DNA of 64,000 bases, from the NCBI RefSeq assembly GCF_900111495.1, contig NZ_FOIU01000001.1, forward strand, positions 1,922,001 to 1,986,000, read 5' to 3'. Position numbers and translations under genes: made by a program. The DNA is from Chryseobacterium wanjuense (GTDB lineage: Bacteria; Bacteroidota; Bacteroidia; Flavobacteriales; Weeksellaceae). The notes below the pieces were generated by a model, which saw only the letters and a program-made list of their open reading frames with translations, had not been told where the DNA came from and did no database searches. Positions 36,112-44,413 of this stretch are shown piece after piece. Positions within the stretch are counted from its first letter, which is position 1. Every line of letters starts with the position of its first letter.

Positions 36112-36638
36112 ATACACAATTTTTTAATCAGATAGGAGAAATGAATCTTAACGGAACTATTCTCTTAACCATTGCCAAAGGAGTGGAAAACAATCTTATT
36201 GTATCGGTGACACTTCAAAATGATGGATGCGGGGATGATGCTAAAAACATCATCCCACCACTTACCCTCAAAGGAACTGCTGATGAACTGGATAGCGGTT
36301 TTTTTGAAAGAATTACCACGCCCTTGCAGACTACTTCGGGTTTATTGGATAACATGGAAGAGTATATGAAAAAATTAGATGAAACCCGAAAAAATTCCGC
36401 AATGGAAAAGGAAAAAACAGACAAAGAGAAAAAAGTGCAAGATGATAAGGAGAAAAAGTACAAAGAAGCCATGTCCAAAGCGGATGCCCTTGAAAAAGAA
36501 GGAAAATACAAAGAAGCATGGACGGCACTTCCTAAAACGTCCGAGTATCCCGACCATGCCGAAATCATTCGTAAACGGCAAAATGATTTTGCAAGGAAGT
36601 TTGCACCCTCTTTCTTCGATCAGGAAACAGCAGAATAA
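36108..36638 (+). CDS. PRTRC system protein E
   Basis: A 176-aa protein. The N-terminal ~85 residues (FFNQIGEMNLNGTILLTIAK, then PPLTLKGTADELDSGFFERI) match the PRTRC E pattern with its PPL-x-GT-x-ELD core. The C-terminal half is a Lys/Glu-rich coiled-coil-like stretch, longer than the conserved core. PRTRC modules (ParB-related, ThiF-related cassette) are plasmid-borne groups of unknown mechanism. This is the first recognisable member here and is followed by C, an F-like gene, B and ThiF. Confidence 0.8.
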   Translation: MNTQFFNQIGEMNLNGTILLTIAKGVENNLIVSVTLQNDGCGDDAKNIIPPLTLKGTADELDSGFFERITTPLQTTSGLLDNMEEYMKKLDETRKNSAMEKEKTDKEKKVQDDKEKKYKEAMSKADALEKEGKYKEAWTALPKTSEYPDHAEIIRKRQNDFARKFAPSFFDQETAE

Positions 36639-36666
36639 TTGAGTCTAATCATAAAAAAGAAATACT

Positions 36667-36885
36667 ATGTTACTGGCAACACAATTAGAACGGGTATTTA
36701 TCTTCAAGGATAAAGATCAAGAAATAACCTTAACTGACCCCGAACCCAAATGGAGTACTCAGGCAGTACTGAATTTTTATTCCAATACGTATCCTATCCT
36801 GACCACGGCTAAAATATCAGCCCCCATTATCAAAGATGATACCATACAATATCGTTTTGAAAGCGTGATCGGAACCAAAGGTTAA
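36667..36885 (+). CDS. PRTRC system protein C
   Basis: A 72-aa protein with the PRTRC C signature: ERVFIFKDKDQEITLTDPEP, then YSNTYPILTTAKISAP and the terminal GTKG. It is compact and soluble and of the family's usual length. It is related in fold to ubiquitin-like proteins according to the family literature as I recall it; its partner would be the ThiF/E1-like protein encoded further on. Confidence 0.88.
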   Translation: MLLATQLERVFIFKDKDQEITLTDPEPKWSTQAVLNFYSNTYPILTTAKISAPIIKDDTIQYRFESVIGTKG

Positions 36886-36908
36886 CTTAAAATCAATAGC
36901 AATGAATT

Positions 36909-38050
36909 ATGACACCTGTTATAACGGGAATGATACAGCTTCCCCAAAACCCAAAGCAAAGAAAACTGCATTACCAATTGGGAGAATTCATCCGATGGAT
37001 GGAAAGACCCAAAGACGCGGGAGAGATCAAAAAGGACAAACAGCAGTCCGTCCCTGTCTCAATGCTCCCCATGCTTTTCTAAGGACAGCTTTTCTGCCCA
37101 GACTGGAAGAAACTGAATTCGTACAGGATTCTAATAAAATGGTTATAACGGAAAGGGATTTTTATAAATCCCTTTCCCACCTATCCGAGCATTACGGGAT
37201 GGAAATAATACCTACCCAATCTTTGAGTTATCCCATGAATGTCGCAATGGCATTACGGGATGCCGAAGAAAAGCTTAAAAGCAAAGTAAAAGAATTTGGA
37301 AAAATAAGATTGTTGAAGGATGAGGAAAAAACCTATCTCACCATTGAAGAACATTACGATACAGGAGCATGTCTCTATTATATTCCCGTCGTACCCTTGT
37401 ACAGAATGCTGAACGATTCAAAACATAGAGCAAGTGCCATTCTTTTACTGTCAGTTTGTACCTATCTCTATCATATTGCAGATATTCCCTACTACCGTCA
37501 GGAAGACTCTTATCTCTTCTGGCAATACGATATACTGAAAGATTGGATAATGCAAGATGAACCCGAAGAAAATGCGGACTATATGGGTGAGATAGATCAG
37601 GCAGAAATGATTGGCACTTATATGGAAAAGAAAATCTTCAACCTTTCTAATTTAACCTATTTCGAAAAAAGGCTAACCTCTTTTAAAGCCAAAGACCTTA
37701 TTGACTGGGATTGCCTGAAAGTAGCCGAAAAAGCTTTTCATCTTTATCAGCAATATCCCAATGAAACGGTTTTCAGAAATATTAGCACCAATGAAGAACT
37801 AGAGGAAGAGGAACAAGACGAAATGGTCGCAATGGACAGGTATGTTTCCTTTTATGCGGATTCAAAGGGATGGCTCAGCGAACAGCTTGAGCAGATGATA
37901 AACAATGAATTGCAGGAATACGGGGAACTGGAAGAACCTGCCCTTATAAAAAAATTTGACGGAAACCCGATCACAGAAGGCTCCCTAGATTTTGAAAAAA
38001 GACTTTTTGCCCTGATGGAAGAACTGGCATTCCTGCTTAATCACTATTAA
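36909..38050 (+). pseudogene. PRTRC F-like gene with apparent -1 frameshift
   Basis: Two frames are needed. 36909-37082 reads MTPVITGMIQLPQNPKQRKL to PVSMLPMLF, with natural composition, and stops at TAA. The main body, from about 37079 to 38050, is in the other frame (LPRLEETEF, YKSLSHLSEHYG, to the end). The alternative single frame from an ATG at 36902 gives an Arg/Lys/Pro-rich N-terminus that looks like a shadow. Adding one T to CTTTTC near 37075 joins MLPMLF to LRTAFLPRLEE. The body (~320 aa) is soluble and acidic. By position between PRTRC C and B it fills the F slot; the family match is weak. Confidence 0.6.
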
Positions 38051-38060
38051 ATACAAACCC

Positions 38061-38777
38061 ATGAACGATATTACTGAACAATTCACATCACTCTACCACC
38101 CCACATCAGCACTGATTGTTTATCAATCTGTCGCAAAATACGACAGTGCCAACACGTATATAGAGCATTTTGATATAGACAGAAACGGAACACTGGTTAA
38201 TGCCCACCCTTTAACAATCAGGGAAGCAGGGAGGCTTTCCAAAGCACTGAAAATACAACAAGAAAAGGAAACCTTTCTTACCCCAAAGGATATTATAGGG
38301 AAACATATTCTGTATCTGGATGCTGTAAAAAGTAAAGCGGTATGGTTTACTCCCACAAAGAAAAGACAGCTTCTTTTTACGGAAAAACTGGGAATTCAAC
38401 AAGGTGAAGCTTTCCTGCCTTCTTTATTATGGTCAGCAGATAGAAACCACCTCTCAGTATTTGCATTGATCAGTAACCGCAGACCTACGCTAAAGGCAAC
38501 ACTCTACAACGCTCCTTTTTTTAATGTCTATGAAAGCGGGAATGTCTGCATGGGAACAGTGGATATTCGAATACAGAAAACTGCATCCCTTGAAGAGTTT
38601 ACTACTGCATGGGAAGAGTATTTCTTTAATTCCTATTTCAGTCACCTGATGGGAGATTATAACCCCATTAAAGGGAACTGTGTAAGCCTATGGGAAGAGC
38701 TTATCTCTACAGGTAAAGCATTTCCGAAAGAAGTCCTTAAAAAAAGCATCATACCCTTAAAATCTTTATTACAATGA
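38061..38777 (+). CDS. PRTRC system protein B
   Basis: A 238-aa soluble protein matching PRTRC B in the N-terminal YHPTSALIVYQS, the middle LPSLLWSADRNHLSVFAL and APFFNVYESGNVCMGTVDI, and the C-terminal YNPIKGNCVSLWEEL. Its function is unknown. It overlaps the ThiF gene by 4 bp (ATGA), so the two products are made together. Confidence 0.85.
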   Translation: MNDITEQFTSLYHPTSALIVYQSVAKYDSANTYIEHFDIDRNGTLVNAHPLTIREAGRLSKALKIQQEKETFLTPKDIIGKHILYLDAVKSKAVWFTPTKKRQLLFTEKLGIQQGEAFLPSLLWSADRNHLSVFALISNRRPTLKATLYNAPFFNVYESGNVCMGTVDIRIQKTASLEEFTTAWEEYFFNSYFSHLMGDYNPIKGNCVSLWEELISTGKAFPKEVLKKSIIPLKSLLQ

Positions 38778-39571
38778 TACCCGAAATAACGAAAGTCCAT
38801 TTTACAGACACAGACCTGATTAACCCGACCAATCCCATTACCATTAATGTTATAGGCAGTGGCGGTACAGGTTCTAAAGTATTGACCGCCCTGTTAGAAA
38901 TGCACCAAAGTCTCATAGCATTGGGACATGCAGGTCTTTCGGTGCGCCTGTGGGATGATGATACCATAACAGAAGCCAATATAGGGAGACAAAGGTTTGC
39001 ATCCTGCGAATTGGGACTTTATAAATCTGTTGCCCTTATCAATCGTGCTAACCGATGGACAGGGACAAACTGGAAAGCAGAAACAAAAAAATTTTCTTGG
39101 GAAAGACAAAACTATTATCCTGAAAATGTGGAAGCCGATATTTATATTTCCTGCGTGGATAGTGTAAAAGCACGTTTCGAAATTGCCTATATGCTAACCT
39201 CCAAAAGAAGGCATAATTCCAAACTGAAATACCTCATTGATTTTGGGAACTCAAAGGATTCTGGTCAGGTTATTCTCTCTACTATTGGGAATATCAGACA
39301 GCCAACCTCCAAAAAATATGAAACAGTGGCAAACCTTCCCCTTGTCACCGAGGAATTTGCAGACCTCCTGCAACAATCCGAAGCAGAGGATGATACACCG
39401 AGTTGTAGTCTTGCGGAAGCATTAGAAAAACAAGATCTTTACATCAATGGAGCGTTAGCGCAATTAGGATGCTCTCTATTATGGGGGCTGTTTCGTAACG
39501 GTCTGACCTTTTACAGAGGATTTTTCCTGAATCTGAAGGATTTCCGTTCCCAACCGATCCCGCTCCCCTGA
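38774..39571 (+). CDS. PRTRC system ThiF-family protein
   Basis: A 265-aa protein of the ThiF/MoeB/E1 fold: the nucleotide-binding loop INVIGSGGTGSKVLTALL (residues ~25-42), an acidic tip (LWDDDTITEANIGRQRF) with the conserved Asn-Arg-Gln, and YISCVDSVKARFE. Such enzymes adenylate a C-terminal Gly of a ubiquitin-like partner, which could be the small GTKG-ending PRTRC C (inference). The JAB peptidase (PRTRC A) and ParB members that complete the cassette on other plasmids are absent here. Confidence 0.88.
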   Translation: MIPEITKVHFTDTDLINPTNPITINVIGSGGTGSKVLTALLEMHQSLIALGHAGLSVRLWDDDTITEANIGRQRFASCELGLYKSVALINRANRWTGTNWKAETKKFSWERQNYYPENVEADIYISCVDSVKARFEIAYMLTSKRRHNSKLKYLIDFGNSKDSGQVILSTIGNIRQPTSKKYETVANLPLVTEEFADLLQQSEAEDDTPSCSLAEALEKQDLYINGALAQLGCSLLWGLFRNGLTFYRGFFLNLKDFRSQPIPLP

Positions 39572-39735
39572 GCGGGGGTCGGCGCGGCAAAAAGACGCAT
39601 CCTCCCTCACTGGGGTCGGAACCGTCTTTTTGCCCGAAAAACGGTGCAGCCCTTTGACAGAACACCTTCCTTATTTCTCCAAAGCGTTCTGTCAAAAGGC
39701 TGCGGCAAATTTTGACGGAACTTTCGGAGTTCCGT
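39559..39735. repeat. Cluster of inverted repeats after the ThiF gene
   Basis: Four stems in 180 bp. CCCGCTC/GAGCGGG (39559-39576) spans the ThiF stop. GGCAAAAAGACG/CGTCTTTTTGCC (39586-39597 with 39623-39634) is a perfect 12-bp stem with 25-nt loop. GCAGCC-x-TTTGACAGAAC (39646-39663 with 39686-39703) is an 18-bp stem with one mismatch and 22-nt loop. ACGGAACT/AGTTCCGT (39715-39735) has loop TTCGG. The array is too large for a simple terminator and could be an origin of transfer or replication. Confidence 0.65.
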
Positions 39736-39955
39736 TCTTGATGTCATATTCTACTGCTTCTACAATTCAGATATTTATTTGTAAGCTATTGTTTTTTCCA
39801 GTTATTCACTGAATTCTAACGTATATACCCATTATTCAAATTCGCTGTCTCCTAAGTCTAAAACCATGATACAAAGCTACCTTTACAGCATAGAATGAGC
39901 ACACTCCCAAAAGTGCGTGAATTCTTCTTTAACAATATTAATGGTGTAAATACGT

Positions 39956-39988
39956 CAACCCTACTTCTGCAGGGTTGCACTTTTTTTT
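39956..39988 (+). terminator. Rho-independent terminator
   Basis: CAACCCT and AGGGTTG form a 7-bp stem with an 8-nt loop, followed after CAC by eight T. It resembles the stem at 40196-40224 in sequence (AACCCT/AGGGTT), which suggests the two arose by duplication. Confidence 0.6.
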
Positions 39989-40195
39989 ATCGTTTAGAGT
40001 TTATGCCTGATAGAGTTACCCTTTAGTTCCCGGAAAACTCTTATATAGAAGAATAGTCATCAGAAAATGCCTTAGCTCACACTGCGTGCCATAATATTCC
40101 CGATCTCCTAATTAATTTCTTACCGTACAATCTTACCTTTAAGAACTGCAACTCAGAACGAACGTCCGGTGTAAAAACCGGATCATTTTGCTTTT

Positions 40196-40232
40196 AATCA
40201 ACCCTGCGCGAAACAGGGTTGATTTTTTTTTT
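40196..40232 (+). terminator. Strong rho-independent terminator
   Basis: AATCAACCCTG and CAGGGTTGATT pair perfectly (11 bp) around CGCGAAA and run into ten T. No gene close upstream clearly uses it, so it may mark the end of a deleted or decayed gene. Confidence 0.75.
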
Positions 40233-40855
40233 CGACATAGACGATTCCGGTTCTCCAAAGTTTTACCGTCCATCTCCTAAGTAGTTTTCTACCCATTAAT
40301 CGATCTTTGTTCTATCAAGAAATCAAGTACCATGTTAACCATAAAATATACATTCAAAAGTAATGCTGAAGGAAAGTCACAATATCAAATACACTTTGTC
40401 AAACTTCTATAATAAAAGCCGAACAGAAAAAAGATCATGCTATATGATGCTTCTCATTGTTCAATCACTAGCTAATATTTTAACTATGAATACCTTGCTG
40501 AAATTCATACAAATGATTCGCCGCTTTATGGGCAGGAAGTCTGCCTATAATATGGATTCACAGTTTCTTATTTTGACACAATAGGTGGCAGTAAAGCTTT
40601 GCCTGAGAAGGTACAAACCCACAAATGAGTTGAGCTATGACAAAACCCAAAAGGATAATATGGACAATGATCATCTTATCTTTCTCAGAAACGCTCAGCT
40701 CACTCACTATCTCTTACGTACGAACAAATAATATGGTAAAAATTCTCCATAAAGATATTCTGATCAGAAACAAATGATGAGATCGACCCCGCAGTCTCAT
40801 TGTTACTATAAAAGCGCGGGTAAAACATTAATCATTCATAAAAAACCTTAAAATT

Positions 40856-41113
40856 ATGAAACGTGCCAAAATCGTTTTAGCAGGTGTAGCCCTGTTTGCA
40901 GTAATCGGTGGAGCTTTCGCTTTTAAAGCTTCAAGAGTTCCGCAACCACTGTTCACTGAAAACGCTGCAGGAATCTGTAATGTTCCAACTACGTTGTTCC
41001 TTACGCTGACTCCTCCAACTCCTGGACAGCTGCCAATTACTACTACCGATTTGTATTATACAACTCGTCTCACTACATCCTGTCCACTCACTACCTGGTA
41101 TACAATCAATTGA
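40856..41113 (+). CDS. Small secreted two-Cys peptide, paralogue 1
   Basis: An 85-aa precursor. The signal peptide is MKRAKIVLAGVALFAVIGGA with likely cleavage after AFA. The mature part (~63 aa) is Pro/Thr-rich with two Cys (AGIC and TSC) and a conserved end SCPLTTWYTIN. Function is unknown; type and length match the DUF6520-like peptide at 17428. It is followed by a hairpin, then by a close paralogue, and both converge on an S9 peptidase. Confidence 0.7.
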   Translation: MKRAKIVLAGVALFAVIGGAFAFKASRVPQPLFTENAAGICNVPTTLFLTLTPPTPGQLPITTTDLYYTTRLTTSCPLTTWYTIN

Positions 41114-41131
41114 TATAATTGATGAAAAGAA

Positions 41132-41160
41132 GGGGCTATATTGCTATAGCCCCTTTCTTT
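41132..41160 (+). terminator. Terminator after peptide paralogue 1
   Basis: GGGGCTATA and TATAGCCCC form a perfect 9-bp stem with TTGC loop, flanked by AAGA on the left and TTTCTTTT on the right. The same hairpin, slightly decayed, follows paralogue 2. Confidence 0.8.
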
Positions 41161-41336
41161 TATTACAATAATCAGTTCACTCTTGTTATCTACCCCGGTA
41201 TCAGACTCTCCTATACAATTCCAGAAGGTCTTCACAAGAAGACCAAAGTAAGCCGCTTCCGCCAATTAATTATTTCTGCCGGCAAAAGTAGATCAACTGC
41301 TCATCATTTGTCTTTTACCACAAAAGCATCAAGATT

Positions 41337-41594
41337 ATGAAACGTGCCAAAATTATTCTCTTTGCCACAGTGCTGTTGGCTGTAGTTGGCGGTACTGTAG
41401 CTTTCAAAGCAACAAGGATCCCACAACAACTCTATTTCAATAATGCAGCCGGAATTTGTACGCTACCTACTACTTTGCCCTTAACCTTACAGCCTCAGAT
41501 CCCCGGACAGCCCATTTTTACCGTAACCAATTTATATTACACCACTCGACTCAACACATCATGCCCGTTAACGACCTGGTATACGATCAATTAA
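41337..41594 (+). CDS. Small secreted two-Cys peptide, paralogue 2
   Basis: An 85-aa precursor, very similar to the peptide at 40856: same signal region (MKRAKI), NAAGIC, PTTL, LYYTTRL and the identical end SCPLTTWYTIN. The segment between the two Cys differs most (PLTLQPQIPGQPIFTVTN). The two share length and downstream hairpin, so this is a recent tandem duplication with a variable middle. Function is unknown. Confidence 0.7.
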   Translation: MKRAKIILFATVLLAVVGGTVAFKATRIPQQLYFNNAAGICTLPTTLPLTLQPQIPGQPIFTVTNLYYTTRLNTSCPLTTWYTIN

Positions 41595-41604
41595 TTCAAT
41601 CGAC

Positions 41605-41643
41605 AAAAAGAAGGGGCTATATTGCTATAAACCCCTTCTTTTA
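41605..41643. terminator. Bidirectional terminator between peptide 2 and S9 peptidase
   Basis: AAGAAGGGG (41608-41616) and CCCCTTCTT (41632-41640) form a 9-bp outer stem, with TATA-TTGC-TATA inside and a small bulge. T runs flank it on both strands, so it can end both the peptide transcript and the converging peptidase transcript. Confidence 0.75.
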
Positions 41644-41657
41644 ATTTCTTGTATAAA

Positions 41658-44270
41658 TCAATTCTCTTTTGTCATCCATTCCGGCATCGGCTTGCCTTTT
41701 AGATAATGGTCAAAAAACTCTTGCTGTCTCACACAATAATCCAACGCACTTTCACCGCCTACCCCATGAATCCCTTCCAGATATTCCAAAAACCAAACCT
41801 TCTTTCCCTGCCTGCGAAGCGCAGTAAATAACTCGATCGATTGTCCAATCCCAATTAAACCATCATGGGTAGTATTCATCATGAGTAAGGGAGTTTCAAT
41901 GTTACTGCTTACCATCACGGGGGAGTTTTCTACAAATAAATCAGGTCTTTCCCATAACATGCTCCCCATCCTGTATTGACTAAGCTCATGCTGCGAAAAT
42001 GTATTTAAACTCAGCGTTCCAAACTGACTGATCAAATCCGTAAGTCCGGCACCTGCACTTGCTGCTGCAAATTTCTTGGTATGAGTCACCAAATAATACG
42101 TCAGGTAGCCTGCAAAGCTAAAACCCTCTATCCCAAGCCGTGTACTGTCAACATAAGCAAATTCGCCAAAGTATCCTGCTGCCGATTCCAGCGTTTGAAG
42201 CGCACTTTTTCCGGTATATCCCGTCTTAAAATCAATATCAACCAAAGCAACAAGATACCCGCGACTGACATAATAGGGGATATTGATGGATGCTCCATAA
42301 TATAATGCATCAGGAGTAATATAAGCATGTAATCCATCGGATTTTCTATCGTAATAATGGAAGATAACAGGGTATTTCTTTGTAGAATCAAAGTCATAAG
42401 GTTTGTATAATATCCCCTGTGCCAGAGTACTGTCAGGTCTTCGCCAGGAATGGAGTTCTGAAGTATACCAGTTGAATCCCCTCTCAGGATGCAAATCACT
42501 TATCTTTTTTAAATGGATAAAGTCTTTTGTCAGGTAAAGGTTTCCAAATTCTGATGCTGTCATTCTCTTTATCAGATACACATCAGCGAACTGAGCCTTT
42601 ACAGGGACGAAATTACATTCCGCAGGAGGAAAATCGGTTCCGGATTTTACCTGCGAAACATCAAACAAATAAGGTCCGAAAGAGAGTTTTTGCAGATCAC
42701 CTCCGATGGTAACCTTATAGAACCCGTTGTCTTTGTTGACCGTATTTAGGGCCGTTAATAAAAGCTCATTTCTGTTTTTAAATGGTCGAAGACCGGTCTG
42801 ATTAAAGCTCAGCGCAAAAACTGTTTTTGTTTTTTCCCCAATTCCGTCAGTCAGACAATATCCATCCTTTTTCCCTGTCGGATCAAAAGCATAAATATCG
42901 TACCTGTCGTAGAGTAAAACAAGCTGGTCATCGGGAAGCCACCCGGCCACACCTCTTACCACTTTACTTGCGTGAGAAGTCCAGGTTGCCCCGTTGATAC
43001 CCTTTGTGACCGGATATATCTGGCCGGTAGAAATACTATATGCATAATATGCTTTCAACCTGTAATCAAAATACAACAGATATTTGCCTTCAGGAGAGGC
43101 AGAAACCTGCTGATTATCCAGTGCAGGTATATGGCTTCTTTTAAAATCAGTGGTTGATAAAAGGTAATAACCGTGTGAACATGCCTTATTCCAATTCGCA
43201 TCACTTACATGACAATCACCTTCCTGCTTTCGGATCAGAATTTTCCCAGGTCCAATCTCTGCAGCCTGCTCATTAGGCTGTTCTATTCTGTGGACTGCCC
43301 CGTCAGAAAGGGAGACTGCATATAAATAATATTGTATCCGTCCATGAGTTTGATCACGAACAGTTTTAAGCTGCTGATCCAGATAGCTCCATATTCTTAC
43401 GTAACGTTGCAGGGTGTCTTTGGTATACCCATTTGTCTCCAACGGATTTCTGGCATAAAAGAATAAAAACCTGGAATCTTTACTCAAACCTTGGATCCGT
43501 TCCACCTTCACATTGAGACTATCCAGCCGTCTCCTGAATAAATGGTTTACGGATTGCTCTGTTAATTGGTAAACATCAACATACAGGTTTCCTGACTGAT
43601 CCTCTGTTCGGGTAAAGAATTGTAACGTTCTTTCATTAGATTCAAAAGACTGAACCTTTTTTCCGCTCCAAATCGTTCTTTGTATTCCATCTCTCAGATT
43701 AATATGCTCCAATGTAACGACAGAATCACTCTTTTTTTCGACAATGAGCCTGCGGCCTTCTGCCCAAAAGCGAATACTAGCGATTGAATCATACTCAAAA
43801 TGCTTACCAGTACTAAGGTTTAATGCTGCCATCACATTCGATAATCCTGATTTTAACATCAACAGCCAGTCATTGGTTCTATCACGGATGAACTGGTAAC
43901 TCCGTACACTGTCAATCTCCTTTCTATTTTGAGTATTCAAATCAACGATGGTTATCGATTCCTTACCTTCAACGCTATATACCAAAAACCGAGAATTCAT
44001 TGCAAAATTGAAGTCCCTGACGTTTTCAATTTCAAAAGCAGCAGATTGATCAAAGCTTCTGACACATAGCCTGCTGGTCGGGCCTGCATCCGATCTGATG
44101 AGATAGGCTGCATACTGTCCGTCCGGTGAAAGTGAAGGATAATCCAAAACCGGCCAGTTTTTAATATCGGAGAACTCGATAACCTTATGTTGAGCTGAAC
44201 CACAGAAAAAAGACAATATATACAACAGAAAATGCCAGTTTTTCGCTAATCTGTTAAGGGTTACTATCAT
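41658..44270 (-). CDS. Secreted S9-family serine peptidase
   Basis: An 870-aa protein. The N-terminal hydrophobic stretch (HFLLYILSFFCGSA) is the signal. Residues ~35-600 are propeller-like with repeated strands (LSPDGQYAAYLI), and the C-terminal ~250 residues are an alpha/beta-hydrolase with Ser in GFSFAG, Asp in TTHDGLI and His in EGIHGVG, all three triad positions intact. A terminator (44364-44389) separates it from the GH2-SusD-SusC unit upstream, so it may have its own promoter. It is the counterpart of the S9 peptidase at 17700 in the first locus. Confidence 0.87.
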   Translation of the reverse strand: MIVTLNRLAKNWHFLLYILSFFCGSAQHKVIEFSDIKNWPVLDYPSLSPDGQYAAYLIRSDAGPTSRLCVRSFDQSAAFEIENVRDFNFAMNSRFLVYSVEGKESITIVDLNTQNRKEIDSVRSYQFIRDRTNDWLLMLKSGLSNVMAALNLSTGKHFEYDSIASIRFWAEGRRLIVEKKSDSVVTLEHINLRDGIQRTIWSGKKVQSFESNERTLQFFTRTEDQSGNLYVDVYQLTEQSVNHLFRRRLDSLNVKVERIQGLSKDSRFLFFYARNPLETNGYTKDTLQRYVRIWSYLDQQLKTVRDQTHGRIQYYLYAVSLSDGAVHRIEQPNEQAAEIGPGKILIRKQEGDCHVSDANWNKACSHGYYLLSTTDFKRSHIPALDNQQVSASPEGKYLLYFDYRLKAYYAYSISTGQIYPVTKGINGATWTSHASKVVRGVAGWLPDDQLVLLYDRYDIYAFDPTGKKDGYCLTDGIGEKTKTVFALSFNQTGLRPFKNRNELLLTALNTVNKDNGFYKVTIGGDLQKLSFGPYLFDVSQVKSGTDFPPAECNFVPVKAQFADVYLIKRMTASEFGNLYLTKDFIHLKKISDLHPERGFNWYTSELHSWRRPDSTLAQGILYKPYDFDSTKKYPVIFHYYDRKSDGLHAYITPDALYYGASINIPYYVSRGYLVALVDIDFKTGYTGKSALQTLESAAGYFGEFAYVDSTRLGIEGFSFAGYLTYYLVTHTKKFAAASAGAGLTDLISQFGTLSLNTFSQHELSQYRMGSMLWERPDLFVENSPVMVSSNIETPLLMMNTTHDGLIGIGQSIELFTALRRQGKKVWFLEYLEGIHGVGGESALDYCVRQQEFFDHYLKGKPMPEWMTKEN

Positions 44271-44356
44271 ATTGAATATTTGTATGAGTAAACAGTTAAA
44301 AATTACCGCTCATTGCTGCTATAGGATTTCATGTAAACAGTAGGAGGGCGGACTTC

Positions 44357-44389
44357 ATTAAAAAAGGCACCATACTGCTATAGTGCCTT
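44357..44389 (-). terminator. Terminator after the GH2 gene
   Basis: On the minus strand AAGGCAC pairs with GTGCCTT (7 bp), with CTATA-GCAG-TATGG inside, followed by six T. Its inner part resembles that of the peptide terminators (TATA, 4-nt loop, TATA). Confidence 0.7.
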
Positions 44390-44413
44390 CTACTTATACA
44401 ACAGACGAAAACA

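Larger units (their letters stand above)
39736..40855. other. Non-coding region after the plasmid-derived module
   Basis: About 1.1 kb without a convincing gene. Short frames at 40363-40584 and 40636-40776 have poor composition and no recognisable motif. It contains two terminator hairpins (39956-39988, 40196-40232) and a TCCGGT/ACCGGA stem near 40171. The right boundary of the transferred module probably lies in here. Confidence 0.45.

Noticed and set aside
36902..37080. The single-frame N-terminus (MNYDTCYNGN) for the PRTRC F-like protein
   Set aside because: It is rich in Arg, Lys and Pro like a shadow frame, while the overlapping frame from 36909 has natural composition and joins the main body with one added base.
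40363..40776. Short plus-strand genes before the secreted peptides
   Set aside because: Frames at 40363-40584 and 40636-40776 have no motif, poor composition and no conserved neighbours.
17428..41594. The secreted peptides as modified RiPP precursors
   Set aside because: No radical SAM, lanthipeptide synthetase, ATP-grasp or other modifying enzyme gene is present; the precursors have ordinary signal peptides.
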